The position numbers were made by a program, and so were the translations under genes. From assembly GCF_012844305.1 (NCBI RefSeq), contig NZ_JABANE010000065.1, forward strand, positions 1 through 50,159: a stretch of DNA of 50,159 bases, written 5' to 3'. Shown piece by piece: positions 24,634-34,092 of the stretch; position 1 is the first letter of the stretch, and each line of letters opens with the position of its first letter. Source of the stretch: Flammeovirga aprica JL-4. GTDB lineage: Bacteria; Bacteroidota; Bacteroidia; Cytophagales; Flammeovirgaceae. The notes below the pieces were generated by a model. It made no database searches, was not told where the DNA came from, and saw nothing but the letters and a program-made list of their open reading frames with translations.

Positions 24634-26282
24634 TGTGGAAACACCTTGTAGAAACCGGATTTTTAGGAACTGACCGTAAGCAAATCCAAAAGGATCAGCT
24701 TCCAGACACATTACTCAATTCTCTTACAAAGGTGAATGAGGATAACAATGAAAATTTCTTTCTGAACGCTCTTTCTTTGGCTCATTATTATAATGAAAGC
24801 GGAGAAGTAGCTCATAAATATGAAGGTGAAGTAGTGGAAGATTTTTTGGAGGAGCATAAAACTGAAATCTCTCTTCAAATGGAACTGACTTACAGAAGAA
24901 TCAACAAGCTTGAATCTTCAACAGTTAAAACAAAGCTGATTCACCTTTGGCTGGACAGAATTATTGAAAAAGAACAGGTGATTGGCTATCCTTTATTCAA
25001 AGAGGCAGTTGATTTTGGTGAGCGAAAAGGAGCAGATATCAAGGATAAGATTACCAAAGTGCTGTCTAAAAATACCTTGAGGGCCTTCATTCAGTTTAAT
25101 AAAATCAACAAAAATTGGGCTATTACACCTATTTCAAAAGAGGGATGGTATACTGGTAAAATGGCAGAAAGGAAACGTTTTCTGGAGAAAGTTTTAGCCA
25201 ATGATCCTGGTTTAGCTTTGACGTTGCTGGAAGAAACATGGCCTCAGGAAACACTGAGTACAAAAGTTTCCTTGCTCAATTGTATTTATGAAAACCCTTC
25301 AGAAGAATTACTTCCTTTTTTAGAGCATCTTTATGAGGGAGAATACTGTTTTGAAGAAAGTGAAAAAGAAAAACAAAGAGAAGGCAGAGCTATTCTCTCT
25401 AAAATATTACTACCGTTTCCGTCATCCAAATTATGTCAGGAAACAATACAACAGCTGGTTCCTTGCTTTACTAAACGTGCACTAATAAGCAAACTGAAAT
25501 GGAAGCTGAACTTTCCCAAGGAACAAAGTGAAGGCTTCTGGAGTGAAAAAAGTATGTTGCAGAAGTATGGTTTGGACGCCAATGGATTTTCATCTTATGT
25601 ACATTCTATTAAAGAAGAAGATTGGATGGCCTATTTTATCCAATACGTCCCATTCCGTGCTTTTGCAGATGCTTTAAATACTAAGGAAGAGCATATTATC
25701 AATTGCCTTTTTGATAGCAAAGAGCTGCAAAGAAAGACTCGATTTGGTGATACTGTAGAATCTGCTTTTATCAGTGAGTTGACCCATAAAGCGAGATTCC
25801 AAAAGACATCAACTTCCAAAAAACTAGTCAATGCTTTTATTGAAAAAAGAAATCGAAATATTTATGACTTAAGGGACATACTATTTACGCTTGATCGAGA
25901 TGAAGTGGAGGAATTGATTGTTCAAAACAACATTTTCAGAACAACTATTGATATCATTGGGTATGATCATCACTCCATTCCAGATTTGCATTTTTCTTAT
26001 GAAATGAGCAAAAAGTTCTTATTGAAAATCCATTCAAAATACTATGAATGGCAGAGGAGAACTGGAGCAGATGTATTGGGTTTGGTACTTTCTAAAGAGG
26101 TACTTGATGATTTGGAAGTATTGAATAAGAAAGTGGAAAATGAGAAACCAATGTTCCAAACCGACCAAGATTCGTATCAGGAATCTTTACAGGTATGGAA
26201 AAATCATGTGTACATACCGATTAAAGAGGCGATAGAAATACGCACACTCCTAGAAGAGGAAAAAGAACTTGTCGCTGAATAG
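24633..26282 (+). CDS. DUF5691 family protein
   Basis: A 549-residue, largely alpha-helical protein. The N-terminal 'LVETGFLGTDRK' is the signature of DUF5691, a family I know mainly as the partner of SWIM and MoxR genes. The body has the HEAT-like look of paired amphipathic helices, for example 'LVPCFTKRALISKLKWKL' and 'FIEKRNRNIYDLRDILFTL', so it is probably a scaffold. No enzyme motif, signal peptide or membrane segment is visible. It overlaps the SWIM gene by one base and precedes the MoxR gene by 36 bp. Confidence 0.78.
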   Translation: MWKHLVETGFLGTDRKQIQKDQLPDTLLNSLTKVNEDNNENFFLNALSLAHYYNESGEVAHKYEGEVVEDFLEEHKTEISLQMELTYRRINKLESSTVKTKLIHLWLDRIIEKEQVIGYPLFKEAVDFGERKGADIKDKITKVLSKNTLRAFIQFNKINKNWAITPISKEGWYTGKMAERKRFLEKVLANDPGLALTLLEETWPQETLSTKVSLLNCIYENPSEELLPFLEHLYEGEYCFEESEKEKQREGRAILSKILLPFPSSKLCQETIQQLVPCFTKRALISKLKWKLNFPKEQSEGFWSEKSMLQKYGLDANGFSSYVHSIKEEDWMAYFIQYVPFRAFADALNTKEEHIINCLFDSKELQRKTRFGDTVESAFISELTHKARFQKTSTSKKLVNAFIEKRNRNIYDLRDILFTLDRDEVEELIVQNNIFRTTIDIIGYDHHSIPDLHFSYEMSKKFLLKIHSKYYEWQRRTGADVLGLVLSKEVLDDLEVLNKKVENEKPMFQTDQDSYQESLQVWKNHVYIPIKEAIEIRTLLEEEKELVAE

Positions 26283-26318
26283 CATTTATAAAAAAATCAA
26301 ACTAAAAATATTAAAACA

Positions 26319-27401
26319 ATGAGTACAGTATTAAGACAACATGCCGAACAACAATTTGCTGAAGAACTAGAAGCATTAAAAAGTCAAGATAAAGCCCACC
26401 GACCTACTAATTGGGAATTATCGCCGCAGGCTGTTGTAAAATACCTAATGGGTGGAAAACTGGACAACGGTTTTGAAATCACTCCAAAATATATTGGCAA
26501 CCAAAGACTAATGGAAATTGCAGTAGCAACTTTAACTACAGATAGAGCTTTATTATTATATGGAATTCCTGGTACTGCGAAATCTTGGGTATCAGAACAT
26601 ATTACTGCTGCGGTTACTGGTGATTCCACAATGTTAATTCAAGGTACTGCCGGTACCTCAGAAGAGGCTATTCGTTACGGTTGGAATTATGCCAAATTAT
26701 TGGCAGAAGGACCTACAGAAGGTGCATTGGTAGAAACGCCAATGATGAGAGCGATGAAAAATGGTAAAATAGCGAGAATTGAAGAGCTTACTCGTATTCC
26801 TTCTGATGTTCAAGATACTTTACTGACCGTTTTATCAGAGAAAGCAATGCCGATTCCTGAATTGAATACGGAAATTCAAGCTGTTGGTGGGTTCAATATC
26901 ATCGCGACAGCCAACAACAGAGACAAAGGGGTCAACGAGCTTTCTTCTGCTTTAAAAAGACGTTTTAATACTGTAATTCTTCCAGTTCCTGCCACTGCAA
27001 AAGAAGAAATCAATATTGTTCAAAGTAGAGTTTCTTCATCCATCAAAGCCTTAGGTTTACCTGCTGCAGAACCTACTTTAAAAGAAATTCAAAGAGTGGT
27101 AAGCATTTTCAGAGAGCTTCGTAATGGTGTTACAGAAGATGGACGTACTAAAATCAAAACGCCTACAAGTACAGTCAGTACAGCTGAAGCTATCTCTGTA
27201 GTTAACAATGGCTTATCACTTGCCGCTCATTTTGGTGATGGTACTTTAAATGCTCACGACATTGCTTCAGGCTTGATCGGTGCCATTGTCAAAGATCCTG
27301 TTCAAGATGCCACGGTATGGAATGAGTATCTTGAGGTGATTGTAAAACCAAGAAAAGAGTGGAGCGATATCTATAGAGCTTGTAAAGAACTATCCTTCTA
27401 A
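26319..27401 (+). CDS. MoxR-family AAA+ ATPase (YehL-like)
   Basis: A 360-residue AAA+ ATPase. Walker A is Gly82-Ile-Pro-Gly-Thr-Ala-Lys-Ser89. The Walker B region is in 'KIARIEELTRIPSDVQDTLL', with Glu-Glu in place of the usual Asp-Glu. Sensor 1 is Asn in 'NIIATANNRDKG', and an Arg-Arg pair in 'ALKRRFN' provides the arginine finger. MoxR ATPases form hexamers that remodel or activate partner proteins, usually working with a VWA-domain protein. The VWA gene of this operon (32757-33980) is the obvious partner. The spacing to the gene on each side is about 40 bp. The closest remembered relative is E. coli YehL. Confidence 0.9.
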   Translation: MSTVLRQHAEQQFAEELEALKSQDKAHRPTNWELSPQAVVKYLMGGKLDNGFEITPKYIGNQRLMEIAVATLTTDRALLLYGIPGTAKSWVSEHITAAVTGDSTMLIQGTAGTSEEAIRYGWNYAKLLAEGPTEGALVETPMMRAMKNGKIARIEELTRIPSDVQDTLLTVLSEKAMPIPELNTEIQAVGGFNIIATANNRDKGVNELSSALKRRFNTVILPVPATAKEEINIVQSRVSSSIKALGLPAAEPTLKEIQRVVSIFRELRNGVTEDGRTKIKTPTSTVSTAEAISVVNNGLSLAAHFGDGTLNAHDIASGLIGAIVKDPVQDATVWNEYLEVIVKPRKEWSDIYRACKELSF

Positions 27402-27442
27402 AACTAAACCATTAAATATTAAACTAAAAACCTATTATTATC

Positions 27443-30400
27443 ATGAGTACTATTGAAATCAATCATAATTTAAATCAATTTACAGATAAGGTGATTACTC
27501 GTCTAAATAGCGAAGATTATTACTATAGCAGAGATGATGAATCAAGAGCTTTGGAAGCGGAAACTATCCGGGAACTAGCTACATTTATTCCTAAAAACGA
27601 AAAGGTAAATACAGCTTTTCTGGATAAAGTGAATAAAAGCTATCTTTCAGAAACACGCTCTTTCTTATCAAAAGTAATTCATGAAGCCTTTACTAATTCA
27701 GAGCTATCATGGGTCTTGAATCAACGTCAATTTTTAGCTTCTCTCCTAGAAAAAACTGTAGCAGATAAGTATTATTTAACTGATGCAGTTGAAGTATTTT
27801 TAAAACGAAATGTGGAGTATTTGGAGACGAAGGAAGCAATTGAAAATTTTAATTTTATTATTGAATTAGGATATAGTGAAAAAGATATATTTAATTTTAT
27901 CTACGAACAATTTAATGATGATTTCTTATATCAATATACTTATCGTAGAGAGTTCTCAACTTTAGTTGACAAAGGTCAAGAGCTTTCTTTAACCAAATTT
28001 GGACAAGTTTTAAAAACTTATTTAGCTAATACTCCTACTAATAAACTATTTGACTTTTTAATTGGGAAAGATGCTTACTATAGTGAATTTAGAGAACATA
28101 AATTAGAACTAATCTATTTCTTACGTGCTTATTTTAAAGACGTATTTGAAAAGGGTTTTGTAGGGCTTACGATCGAAAATGAAAATTACAGAAATAAGAA
28201 TATTGATTTTGATGCCTTAAAATTCTTCATCAAACTTGATACAGAAGGGTACATAGAAACCATTATACAACACTTGATGGATGATAATAAATCAACTATT
28301 GCTGAACAGCTTACAATGTATTTGTTATTCAATGAAGCAGAAGAAAAGTATAATGAAGAGATAAAACAATGTGGTGAAAGATATTTAGAAACAACATTCA
28401 TAAAAGGAGAACTTCGCCGTAAAGAAGAGATTTTTGCTCATAAGAGAGAACCATATATCAGTGAAGCCTATTTTAATTACTTAGTGAAGCAGGATAAGGA
28501 GGCTGCATTTGAAAGAATCTCAACGTTCTTTGTTGAATCACCTTACCTCCTATCACATCATTTTGACTTCCTAGAAAAAAATTATAAAGAAGAGATGCAA
28601 CCTCTTCTCATTTTAGGATTGAAAAAAGACAAACAAACGTATAAGGAGAGTCGCTTTTATTTTGAAAGCCTGACAGAAGCATTTCTACAATCAAATTTAG
28701 ACGAATGCGTTGATGAATTATTTGACTTCGCTTTTAAATGCACATTAAAAGACCCTAAAGATGCGATTTGCGGTTTAATCAGTAAATCGGATGCGGGCAT
28801 TTCGAGGTGTTTAGAATTGACAAAAAGTAAAAAAGCCAAAGAGAGAGCCATTGCTGTTCAGGTTTTAAATAAACTAGAAGGAGAAAAATCATTAATTGCT
28901 TTAGCTGAAATTGTAGAGCTAGAAGGGAATGATGATTCAAGAGATAGTATTCTTCAAAAAATCCATCATATCCGTTTTGAAAAGGCCTTTACAAAAGAAA
29001 AAGTAGAAGCAATGATTGAGGCAGCTGCTTTACGTAAGAAACTCTCGAAATGGGGTGAGAAAAAATTAGACGAAAGCTCGTTGCCTAAACTCTATTATAA
29101 AGACGGTTCAGAACTTGATGAAAAAGCGGTTCGTTTTCTTTTCTATAGAATGAAAAGAGCAAAAGGAATCAATTCTGACATTGAAGCAAAACAATTATTA
29201 CAGCTCATTGACCTTCAAAAAGCGGATAAGTTTGCGAAAACATTAATTCAGACTTTTAAGGATTCGAATGCAGATACTAAAATCAAGTATTATCTAACAT
29301 TGGCTGGCTTATTAGGAGACGATCAGGTTACTGCACAATTGATATCACTTTTCAATCAAAGCATGCGTGACACAAGAATGAAAATGTGCGAATATATTTT
29401 AGGAGCACTTGCTATGGTTGGCACTGATAAAGCTTTAAGAATGATTGACCAAGTGTATCGCAAGTATATGAACAAAAAACCTTCTTTAGCTGAAGTGGCA
29501 AAAACTTCTTTAGTAGCTGCTGCAAATGAGTTAGATATTACGCTTGATGATTTAGCAGATCGTATCATTCCGAACTTTGATTTTGAAGATAACTTTAAAA
29601 CCTTCGAGGTAGAAGGTGAAGAATATAGAGCATTTATTAATTCCGATTTCAAATTAAACTATTTGAATGAAGACAATAAGATGCGTAAATCAATGCCAAA
29701 AGGTATCTCTGCTGAAATCAAGAAAGAGCTAAAAGAGATTGAGAAAGGAATCAGAGAGGCTACAAAGGGGCAAACGCTTCGTTTGGAACGGTACCTTGTT
29801 GAGGAAAGAAGATGGAAAAATGAAGAGTGGCAATCTTTCTTTTTCAATAACCCAATTTTATTTGTCTACGCCAGCCAATTGATTTGGGGAGCATTTGATG
29901 AAAAAGGAGCATTACAAGAGAGTTTTTATTGTGATGAAGATATGTGTTTTTACAATGCGGAAGGTGATGAAGTGGAATTAGAAGAAGAATACTTTATTGG
30001 TATCCTCCACCCTATTTACTTATCAGAAGAGCAATTACAAGCTTGGAAACAAGTAGTGTATGACAATGATATTAAAACCGTTTTCCCAATTCTTGAAAGA
30101 AAAATAATTCACCCTACACAGGAGGAATTAGAAAGCAATAAAACAGATCGATTTAAAGGTCAAAAAGTACCAAGAGGAGCTTCTTTTGTAGGCACTTTCT
30201 TAGAGAGAAGAAGCTGGAGAAAAGAGGCTTCTGATGGAGGTAGTGCTGAATTTAAGAAAATTCACCATACAAAAGGAATTGCTGCTTACCCGTATATTGA
30301 AGGTCCTGCAATGTTCTATATGGGTGAGGAAGAAGCTACTGTTGAAACCATTTATTTTGGACCTGAAGGTCGTCATTTCTACTCTTGCTCTTCAGGAGAC

Positions 30401-30487
30401 GGAAAAAAACAATTTACATTAAAAGATGTTCCAGCAGTATTTTATTCAGAAGTACTTGCTGATATCCAAGAACTATTAGAAGCATAA
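27443..30487 (+). CDS. HEAT-like repeat protein with C-terminal DUF4132 (YehI/MolR-like)
   Basis: A 1014-residue cytoplasmic protein. Residues 1 to about 740 are helical and repeat-like, including HEAT-type pairs such as 'ALRMIDQVYRKYM' and 'LAEVAKTSLVAAANEL' (about 670-700). Residues about 750-935 match my memory of DUF4132: 'LERYLVEERRWKNEEWQSFF', 'LFVYASQLIWGAF', 'LHPIYLSEEQLQAWKQ', then 'RGASFVGTFLERRSWR'. DUF4132 occurs in E. coli YehI/MolR, which is encoded next to yehL, yehM, yehP and yehQ, the same partner set as here. No enzymatic function is established; a large scaffold acted on by the MoxR ATPase is plausible. It is followed after only 3 bp by the DUF5682 gene. Confidence 0.78.
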   Translation: MSTIEINHNLNQFTDKVITRLNSEDYYYSRDDESRALEAETIRELATFIPKNEKVNTAFLDKVNKSYLSETRSFLSKVIHEAFTNSELSWVLNQRQFLASLLEKTVADKYYLTDAVEVFLKRNVEYLETKEAIENFNFIIELGYSEKDIFNFIYEQFNDDFLYQYTYRREFSTLVDKGQELSLTKFGQVLKTYLANTPTNKLFDFLIGKDAYYSEFREHKLELIYFLRAYFKDVFEKGFVGLTIENENYRNKNIDFDALKFFIKLDTEGYIETIIQHLMDDNKSTIAEQLTMYLLFNEAEEKYNEEIKQCGERYLETTFIKGELRRKEEIFAHKREPYISEAYFNYLVKQDKEAAFERISTFFVESPYLLSHHFDFLEKNYKEEMQPLLILGLKKDKQTYKESRFYFESLTEAFLQSNLDECVDELFDFAFKCTLKDPKDAICGLISKSDAGISRCLELTKSKKAKERAIAVQVLNKLEGEKSLIALAEIVELEGNDDSRDSILQKIHHIRFEKAFTKEKVEAMIEAAALRKKLSKWGEKKLDESSLPKLYYKDGSELDEKAVRFLFYRMKRAKGINSDIEAKQLLQLIDLQKADKFAKTLIQTFKDSNADTKIKYYLTLAGLLGDDQVTAQLISLFNQSMRDTRMKMCEYILGALAMVGTDKALRMIDQVYRKYMNKKPSLAEVAKTSLVAAANELDITLDDLADRIIPNFDFEDNFKTFEVEGEEYRAFINSDFKLNYLNEDNKMRKSMPKGISAEIKKELKEIEKGIREATKGQTLRLERYLVEERRWKNEEWQSFFFNNPILFVYASQLIWGAFDEKGALQESFYCDEDMCFYNAEGDEVELEEEYFIGILHPIYLSEEQLQAWKQVVYDNDIKTVFPILERKIIHPTQEELESNKTDRFKGQKVPRGASFVGTFLERRSWRKEASDGGSAEFKKIHHTKGIAAYPYIEGPAMFYMGEEEATVETIYFGPEGRHFYSCSSGDGKKQFTLKDVPAVFYSEVLADIQELLEA

Positions 30488-30490
30488 TTT

Positions 30491-32746
30491 ATGAGCGTTC
30501 ATATTTTAGGTATAAGACATCATGGTGTTGGTTCTGCCAAACAAGTACAAAAGGAGTTAGAAAGACTTCAACCCGACCTTATTCTAGTTGAAGGTCCTCC
30601 TGAAGTGAGTGAACTTTTTAAAATGGTGGATCAAAAAACATTCAAACCGCCATTGGCCTTGTTGGTGTACAACACTACGGACCCCAAACAATCAAGCTTT
30701 TATCCTTTTGCTTCTTACTCTCCAGAATGGGTTACCATAAATTATGGACAACAAAATAATGTGGAGGTAAGAGCAATGGATCTACCTGCAGCAGCTTCTT
30801 TTTTGATGCAGAAAAAGAAAGAAGAAGAACTGCTCAAAAAATTGGAGGAGAGCGAATTGGAAGATGTACTTGAGGAGGAACCAAAAGCACCCATCACTGA
30901 CCCTTTGGGGTATTTAGCCAATGCGGCTGGATATTCTAATTCGGAAGAATGGTGGGACCAACAGTTTGAGCAAAACTCCGGTTCTTCTGAAGAGCATTTT
31001 GAGGCAGTAATGTATGCCATGGAGGCATTGCGTGAAGAAGGTATTCCCTCTACAATGGAAGCTGAAAATGAAATCCGTGAGGCTTATATGCGAAATATTA
31101 TTCGCGAAGCAAAAAATGAAATGCACCACACAATTGCTATTGTGTGTGGTGCATGGCACGGACCTGCTTTAAAAGACGATTTCTCTGATTCTAAAAAGGA
31201 CAACAAAATATTAAAAACGGTTCCTAAACGTAAGCTAAAAATTTCAGCTACTTGGATTCCATGGACCAACTCAAGATTGAGCTATGCTTCGGGATACGGG
31301 GCAGGCATTACATCGCCTGGGTGGTACGAACATCAATGGAAAACCAAGAAGGATGTTGAAATCAGTTGGCTAACAAAAGTGGCAAACACCTACCGTAAGA
31401 AAGATATCGATATGTCTACTGCACATATCATGGAAGCTTACAAACTTGCTGTGGCATTGGCTACTTTAAGAGGGCACTCTTTTGTCAATAAACAAACTTT
31501 AGATGAAGCGGTTTTGTCTGTCATGTGCATGGGAGATGAAATCAAAATGGAATTGATAAAGGAAAAATTAGTGCTCGCTGAGAAAATTGGTGAAGTTCCA
31601 GATTCAGTTCCTAAAGTTCCATTACAAGAGGATTTTGAGAAGTGGGTAAAGAAATTCAGACTGAAATTAAATACGCTTGCCAAAGAAGTAAAACTTGATC
31701 TCCGTAAAGAAAATGATCTGAAAAAAAGTATCTTTTTCCACCGCTTAGAATTACTGGAAGTCCCTTGGGCCAAAAAAACGCATGCCACATCAAAGGGTAC
31801 TTTTAAGGAATTATGGTTACTGAACTGGGAGCCAGAGATCATGGTCAAAATCATTGAGCATGCTTACTTAGGCAATTCGATTGAAACAGCCACTCAAAGT
31901 AAAGTGATTGAAGACGGCAAACAGATCAATGAAATTTCCAATGCGGCTTCATTACTCAAGGCTTGTATACCTGCTGAACTTTTCAAAGCCATTGAATTTA
32001 TACTGGATCGCATCAATGAGCTTTCCGCTATTTCTTCTGATGTCAAAGATTTGATGTCTGCCTTACCACAGTTAGTGGATCTAAGCAGATATGGCAATGT
32101 GAGAAAATCAGACTTGACGGTGTTGAGTAATATCGTTGATAATCTATTAATCAAAGTTTACATCAACCTGCCGAATGCTTGTTATCAATTGGATGAGGAG
32201 AATTCCAATAAGATGTTCCAATTGATTTTAGATGTCAATAATGCAGTAAGAATCTATCAAGATAAAGAATTAACGGCACAGTGGTATCAGGCATTGCACA
32301 AAGTAATGCAATCATCTGGAGTTCATGCTATTATCAGAGGTTGTACTTGCCGTTTGCTCTCAGATGCTCAATTCCTCACACAAGAAGTGACTGAAAAAGA
32401 GATTTCCACCAATTTATCTGTAGGAAATCCTCCACAAGAAGTAGCGTCTTGGATTGAAGGTTTTTTAAGAGGCAATGCCAGTATTCTTATTTACGACAAC
32501 CACTTATGGAACTTGCTTTATACTTGGGTAGGGTCTTTGACAAAAGACATTTTTATTGAAATGTTGCCGATGTTAAGAAGAGCCTTTTCTCAATTTGAAC
32601 CGGAAGACCGTCTACAAATAGGTCAAAAAGCCAAAAGAGGTTTAGTCACTTCTGATTCATTTACTGACAATAATGAAGACAGTGATTTTGATACAGAAAG
32701 AGCAAGTCAAATCATTCCAGTGTTAAGTGAATTGATGGGAATTTAA
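30491..32746 (+). CDS. DUF5682 family protein (YehM-like)
   Basis: A 751-residue cytoplasmic protein. The N-terminus 'ILGIRHHGVGSAKQV' (His10, His11) and 'PDLILVEGPPEV' (Glu34) are the DUF5682 signature, and a second histidine-bearing motif 'VCGAWHGPAL' (His223) follows. The GxxH-H, E-G-P and GAxH pattern recalls the metal-dependent TraB/TIKI and erythromycin-esterase-like folds, so a hydrolytic activity is possible but unproven. The rest is helical, with an acidic stretch near 120-150. It sits 3 bp after the DUF4132 gene and 10 bp before the VWA gene. Confidence 0.82.
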   Translation: MSVHILGIRHHGVGSAKQVQKELERLQPDLILVEGPPEVSELFKMVDQKTFKPPLALLVYNTTDPKQSSFYPFASYSPEWVTINYGQQNNVEVRAMDLPAAASFLMQKKKEEELLKKLEESELEDVLEEEPKAPITDPLGYLANAAGYSNSEEWWDQQFEQNSGSSEEHFEAVMYAMEALREEGIPSTMEAENEIREAYMRNIIREAKNEMHHTIAIVCGAWHGPALKDDFSDSKKDNKILKTVPKRKLKISATWIPWTNSRLSYASGYGAGITSPGWYEHQWKTKKDVEISWLTKVANTYRKKDIDMSTAHIMEAYKLAVALATLRGHSFVNKQTLDEAVLSVMCMGDEIKMELIKEKLVLAEKIGEVPDSVPKVPLQEDFEKWVKKFRLKLNTLAKEVKLDLRKENDLKKSIFFHRLELLEVPWAKKTHATSKGTFKELWLLNWEPEIMVKIIEHAYLGNSIETATQSKVIEDGKQINEISNAASLLKACIPAELFKAIEFILDRINELSAISSDVKDLMSALPQLVDLSRYGNVRKSDLTVLSNIVDNLLIKVYINLPNACYQLDEENSNKMFQLILDVNNAVRIYQDKELTAQWYQALHKVMQSSGVHAIIRGCTCRLLSDAQFLTQEVTEKEISTNLSVGNPPQEVASWIEGFLRGNASILIYDNHLWNLLYTWVGSLTKDIFIEMLPMLRRAFSQFEPEDRLQIGQKAKRGLVTSDSFTDNNEDSDFDTERASQIIPVLSELMGI

Positions 32747-32756
32747 ATTGAAAAAC

Positions 32757-33980
32757 ATGAACCAAAATAATGATATAGAAATTGAAACTCCCGAAAGCAA
32801 GCAACAGAACTTGGAAAGATGGAGATTGATGTTAGGGGGTGAAGATGCTGATGGCACAGGTCACCAATTATCTGAAGAACTTACTGAATTAGATCAAACT
32901 TTGAGTGCGTTGTATGAATTTGAACGTAAAGGAAGTTTTGATTATGGTCCTGATGAAAAAAAGAAAAGCCGTAAAGGAGGTAGAGGAAAAGGTACTCCTT
33001 CTATTGCGAGGTGGTTGGGTGATATCCGAAAATATTTCCCTCAGTCTGTGGTGAATGTCATGCAAGCAGATGCGATGAAAAATGAGCGTCTGAAAGAAAA
33101 AATGATCATGGAACCTGAGATTTTGGAAAAAGCAGAAGCTGATGTTCATTTGGTGGCTTCCTTAATGGAAATGGGCAAATTGATTCCTGAAAAAACCAAA
33201 GAAACCGCAAGAATGGTGGTCAAAAAAGTAGTCGATGAGTTGATGGATAAATTGGAACAGAAGACCATTGCTAGTTTATCAGGAGCTTTGGATAAAAGTG
33301 CCAGAAGTTTCAGACCGAGACACAATGAAATCAACTGGTCGGCCACTATCAAAAAGAACTTGAAGCACTATCAGCCGGAATACAAAACGATCATCCCTGA
33401 AGTGAAAGTAGGTTATGGGAAGAAATCAAAACGCTCATTAAAAGACATCATTTTATGCCTTGACCAAAGTGGTTCAATGGGTGAATCTGTGATTTACTCT
33501 GGCATTTTCGGAGCTGTGATGGCTTCTCTTCCCAATGTAAAAACCAAAATGGTGGTATTCGACACTCAGATTGCTGACTTGACTGAAGAATTAGAAGACC
33601 CTGTTGATTTGCTCTTTGGCGTGCAATTAGGTGGAGGAACAGACATCAATAAAGCACTTCAATACTGTGAAACATTAGTCGAAAAACCTGATGATACAAT
33701 TTTGGTTCTAGTCACTGACTTATGTGAGGGTGGAGATCTGCAACAAATGAAAAAGCGTGCCTTATCCTTAGTAGAATCAGGCGTTCAAGTGATTTGTCTT
33801 TTAGCTTTAGATGACAATGGCACTCCTTGGTACGATAAACAAAACGCCACATTCTTTGCCAATAACAACATTCCTGTATTTGCCTGCACCCCAGATTTAT
33901 TTCCTGATATGATGGCGTCCGCAATACAGAAAAATGACATTAAAACTTGGGCTTCAGAAAATGATATTGTACTTCAATAA
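32757..33980 (+). CDS. VWA-domain protein with complete MIDAS (YehP-like)
   Basis: A 407-residue cytoplasmic protein with a C-terminal von Willebrand A domain (about 228-390). The metal-ion adhesion site is complete: Asp236-x-Ser238-x-Ser240 in 'LDQSGSMG', Thr295 in 'GGGTDINKAL' and Asp321 in 'LVTDLCEGG'. The N-terminal half is a charged helical region. The frame could also open at a TTG at 32748, but the ATG at 32757 is the more likely start. MoxR ATPases usually act with such VWA proteins to insert metal or remodel a target; the MoxR gene lies three genes upstream. It is the last gene of the six-gene operon and has a hairpin 25 bp after its stop. Confidence 0.9.
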   Translation: MNQNNDIEIETPESKQQNLERWRLMLGGEDADGTGHQLSEELTELDQTLSALYEFERKGSFDYGPDEKKKSRKGGRGKGTPSIARWLGDIRKYFPQSVVNVMQADAMKNERLKEKMIMEPEILEKAEADVHLVASLMEMGKLIPEKTKETARMVVKKVVDELMDKLEQKTIASLSGALDKSARSFRPRHNEINWSATIKKNLKHYQPEYKTIIPEVKVGYGKKSKRSLKDIILCLDQSGSMGESVIYSGIFGAVMASLPNVKTKMVVFDTQIADLTEELEDPVDLLFGVQLGGGTDINKALQYCETLVEKPDDTILVLVTDLCEGGDLQQMKKRALSLVESGVQVICLLALDDNGTPWYDKQNATFFANNNIPVFACTPDLFPDMMASAIQKNDIKTWASENDIVLQ

Positions 33981-33998
33981 ATTTCAATACTCTTTTAT

Positions 33999-34035
33999 AA
34001 AAACAAGAAGCCACCTCAAAAATAGGGTGGCTTCT
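33999..34035 (-). terminator. Terminator shared by the VWA gene and the exported-protein gene
   Basis: AGAAGCCACC (34006-34015) pairs perfectly with GGTGGCTTCT (34026-34035), 10-nt loop. On the minus strand it is followed by five T residues (33999-34003), serving the exported-protein gene that ends at 34093. On the plus strand the T tract is poor, so it may only weakly end the VWA operon. Confidence 0.75.
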
Positions 34036-34092
34036 GTAGTTTATGTTAATGGGCTAATAAGATTAGGTAATTGATATAGCAGAGTATACACA

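Noticed and set aside
31438..31854. 138-residue minus-strand frame inside the DUF5682 gene
   Set aside because: Antisense shadow without motif, ribosome site or independent terminator.
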